64,000 nucleotides of DNA. It comes from Sediminibacterium ginsengisoli (lineage in GTDB: Bacteria; Bacteroidota; Bacteroidia; Chitinophagales; Chitinophagaceae). Both the position numbers and the translations under genes were made by a program. The stretch is taken from positions 124,001 to 188,000 of the forward strand of contig NZ_FUWH01000001.1 of assembly GCF_900167075.1 (NCBI RefSeq). The letters run 5' to 3'. How positions within the stretch are numbered: the first letter of the stretch is position 1; each line of letters starts with the position of its first letter. The notes beneath the pieces are model-generated. The model was not told where the DNA came from, did not search any database, and saw nothing but the letters and a program-made list of their open reading frames with translations. Below are positions 62,246 through 64,000 of this stretch, in pieces.

Positions 62246-63526
62246 TTATTTCGCCTGGCAGAGTTCTTCCCATCTGGTGGTATAACGCGGGCTGCGCAGG
62301 TCCTGCCGCATTTTCCAGTTGCGTTCTGTACCGGAAGCGGCGAATTTCAACACGTCGTCACGCATGGCGAAATTGATATTGTCCATCATGCTCATCAGCA
62401 TCCTTGCATTGCTGTCTGTGGCCGGGCGGAACAGGTTACCCTGTATGGAATGATCGGGTACGATACCGCTGAGCATCACACCGGCTTTCTTGTAAAGTTT
62501 TCCCTCTTCGTATAACCGGTCTGCCAGCGAAACTGCAGGCTTGATGAGTTCATTTGTAATGGATGTGGCAGCGGGTAAACTGGTATAACTGCTGATGCTT
62601 GGCCCATGCCTGAATGTGGTCTGGTGCGAATCTTCTTTTGGTACGATGAATACGCTGATAATGCTGGCGGCACCACGCTGGCGGCGTAATTTTTCAGCGG
62701 CGCGGGAAGTATAAGTGGCGATGGCTTCGCGGATATCACAGAGCCTGGAAACAGGGCTGCCGAACATCCGTGTGGTAGCGATCATTTTTTTATTTACCAG
62801 CGGATCTTCCATCTCGATGCTTGGCATTCCGTTCAGTTCGCGAAGCAGGCGCTCGCCGGTAACACCGCCCAGGAACCGGCTACCCCAGGCTGGTCCCTGG
62901 CGTGCAAGGTCGTAGGCGGTCTCGATGCCAAGTCCCCTGAGCTTTACCGCATGCCTGTAACCAATACCCCAGACATCTTCAATGGGTGTTTTCTGCAAAG
63001 CCTGTTCTGTCTTGCGTTTGGTGTCGAGCACCAGCACACAGTTGGTGGCCTGCTTGTGTTTTTTTGCAAGCCGGTTGGCGATCTTACTAAGTACTTTGGT
63101 TGGCGCCACACCGATGGAAACTGCAATACCCGTCCACTGTTCCACCGTTTCGCGCAGCTGCATCGCCGCCTGTGATAACTGCATCAGCGGTATGTGTTCG
63201 AGATTGAGGAAAGCTTCATCAACGGAATATACTTCCACGCAGCCGGGCGGTAATTGTGTACGCAGGGTTTCCATCACACGCCAGCTGAGATCACCGTAAA
63301 GATGGTAGTTGGACGAAAATGCAGCTACATTATGTTTTGCGATCAGCGGTTTGGCTTTGAAGTAAGGACCGGCCATATCCACACCGATCTCTTTGGCCTC
63401 ATCACTGCGCGAAATGATGCAGCCGTCGTTATTGCTCAAAACTACCACCGGCCTTGTTTTGAGCTGGGGCTCAAAAAGCCGCTCGCAGGAGCAGTAAAAG
63501 CTGTTACAGTCAACAATTGCTTTCAT
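62246..63526 (-). CDS. umuC: Translesion DNA polymerase V catalytic subunit (UmuC)
   Basis: A 426-residue Y-family polymerase. ATG 63526 gives MKAIVDCNSFYCSCERLFEP, the normal start with the first metal Asp; VVVLSNNDGCIISRSDEAK and YSVDEAFLNLEHIP supply the other catalytic acids; helix-hairpin-helix (VWGIGYRHAVKLRGLG) and little-finger domains follow. It copies past DNA lesions when activated by UmuD2. The ORF can be extended 14 residues upstream into the umuD end but without family likeness. It follows umuD by 19 bases. Confidence 0.93.
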   Translation of the reverse strand: MKAIVDCNSFYCSCERLFEPQLKTRPVVVLSNNDGCIISRSDEAKEIGVDMAGPYFKAKPLIAKHNVAAFSSNYHLYGDLSWRVMETLRTQLPPGCVEVYSVDEAFLNLEHIPLMQLSQAAMQLRETVEQWTGIAVSIGVAPTKVLSKIANRLAKKHKQATNCVLVLDTKRKTEQALQKTPIEDVWGIGYRHAVKLRGLGIETAYDLARQGPAWGSRFLGGVTGERLLRELNGMPSIEMEDPLVNKKMIATTRMFGSPVSRLCDIREAIATYTSRAAEKLRRQRGAASIISVFIVPKEDSHQTTFRHGPSISSYTSLPAATSITNELIKPAVSLADRLYEEGKLYKKAGVMLSGIVPDHSIQGNLFRPATDSNARMLMSMMDNINFAMRDDVLKFAASGTERNWKMRQDLRSPRYTTRWEELCQAK

Positions 63527-63545
63527 ATAAAAGGTATAAACCGCT

Positions 63546-63980
63546 TCAGCCCAGGGGATGAATGGCATAAGTAACTACACCCCAGGGCGCATATGCGGCA
63601 AATTCGTCAACCTGTATATCTTTATGCTGGCTGTTTTCAGACAGCAGGGTAATGCCTTTGATGTGCAGTTTCAGCCGTCTTACCAGCAGTTCGCCGTTGC
63701 AGGCCGCAACAATGATCTTACCACTCGTTGCTTTGATACTGCGGTCTACCACCAGCACGTCTCCGCTGAAGATGCCTGCACCGCTCATCGCATCGCTGTT
63801 CATGCGGAAAAAGAAAGTAGCAGGTTTGTTGCGTATAAGCTGTTCATTGAGATCGATGCCCCGTTCCATATAATCATCCGAGGCCGCACCGAAGCCGGTG
63901 GCATTTGCTGTCGGGATCTCCCACTGGTTGAATTTCTTGGAGCCTTTATAGGCGGCGCCATACCATTCTTCCCCATCCAT
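63546..63980 (-). CDS. umuD: UmuD-like LexA-fold protein lacking the catalytic Ser and Lys
   Basis: A 144-residue UmuD homologue: the arm and cleavage-region equivalent TANATGFGAASDDYMERGID (21-43, part shown) and the peptidase domain (44-144) are present. Aligned to E. coli UmuD, the nucleophile Ser60 (GDSM) is Ala64 (SDAM, codon GCG at 63789-63791) and Lys97 (VKK) is Arg101 (VRR, codon AGA at 63678-63680). Self-cleavage to UmuD' should therefore not occur by the usual route. The companion umuC is intact. The start ATG is 20 bases from the window end. Confidence 0.85.
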   Translation of the reverse strand: MDGEEWYGAAYKGSKKFNQWEIPTANATGFGAASDDYMERGIDLNEQLIRNKPATFFFRMNSDAMSGAGIFSGDVLVVDRSIKATSGKIIVAACNGELLVRRLKLHIKGITLLSENSQHKDIQVDEFAAYAPWGVVTYAIHPLG

Positions 63981-64000
63981 AGCACAAAATTTAAAAACTA

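Overview
The window is a gene-dense, moderately GC-balanced chromosomal segment from a Bacteroidota bacterium, most likely a member of the Chitinophagaceae. The evidence is the set of lineage-typical genes: gliding-motility genes gldD, gldE and gldH, a 31-residue COX24-like basic protein beside rng, a TIGR02757 protein, a RicT-type PSP1 protein, and an OMP beta-barrel receptor. Promoter-like TAnnTTTG boxes and the lack of clear Shine-Dalgarno sites also fit. I see no rRNA, tRNA, insertion sequence, prophage or CRISPR array. Most of the window is housekeeping chromosome.

Layout. 0-8.7 kb: 3' end of an outer-membrane beta-barrel gene, a TIGR02757 gene, a DUF2807 lipoprotein, an acpH-DUF2911-PLP lyase operon, and an sdpR-sdpI-hydrolase operon whose first gene starts just beyond a perfect 14+14 bp palindrome. 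8.9-18 kb: a PepSY-like secreted protein, a tetR-paaE pair, a PfkB kinase, asd behind what looks like a classical leader-peptide attenuator, nnr, a DUF2461 gene broken by one stop codon, and ligA. 18-23 kb: a Nudix-type regulator with a ruined Nudix box, yicC, a gldH-histidine kinase-response regulator operon, and an arginase-fold protein missing metal ligands. 23-31 kb: M13 peptidase, PBP4-type carboxypeptidase, mutL and pepF. 30-38 kb: a mutY-ssb-gldE-gldD operon divergent from an HU-TPR-COX24-rng cluster, then a zinc peptidase. 38-51.6 kb: radA, a lipoprotein, comF, a glutathione peroxidase, holB, ricT, DUF3109, lutB, an EamA transporter, purH and comEC.

51.7-58 kb is the one stretch that looks accessory. 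It holds a small signal-less subtilase facing a two-gene unit that encodes a 579-residue protein with TULIP/P47-like features and a 1230-residue protein (beta-propeller-like N-terminus, Ig-like middle, strongly hydrophobic helical C-terminus). I do not recognise this set as a described system. 58-64 kb: a free-standing C-terminal half of carB, a small membrane protein with an ECF sigma factor, DUF72 and DUF4136 genes, and a umuD-umuC pair in which the UmuD homologue has lost both catalytic residues.

The main regulatory logic visible is: attenuation of asd by aspartate-family amino acids; autorepression of the sdpRI unit; possible TetR control at CTAAC-N4-GTTAG; and translational coupling by ATGA overlaps in acpH-DUF2911, sdpR-sdpI-hydrolase and gldH-HK-RR. 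All functional statements are from reading the sequence and family knowledge; no search was run.
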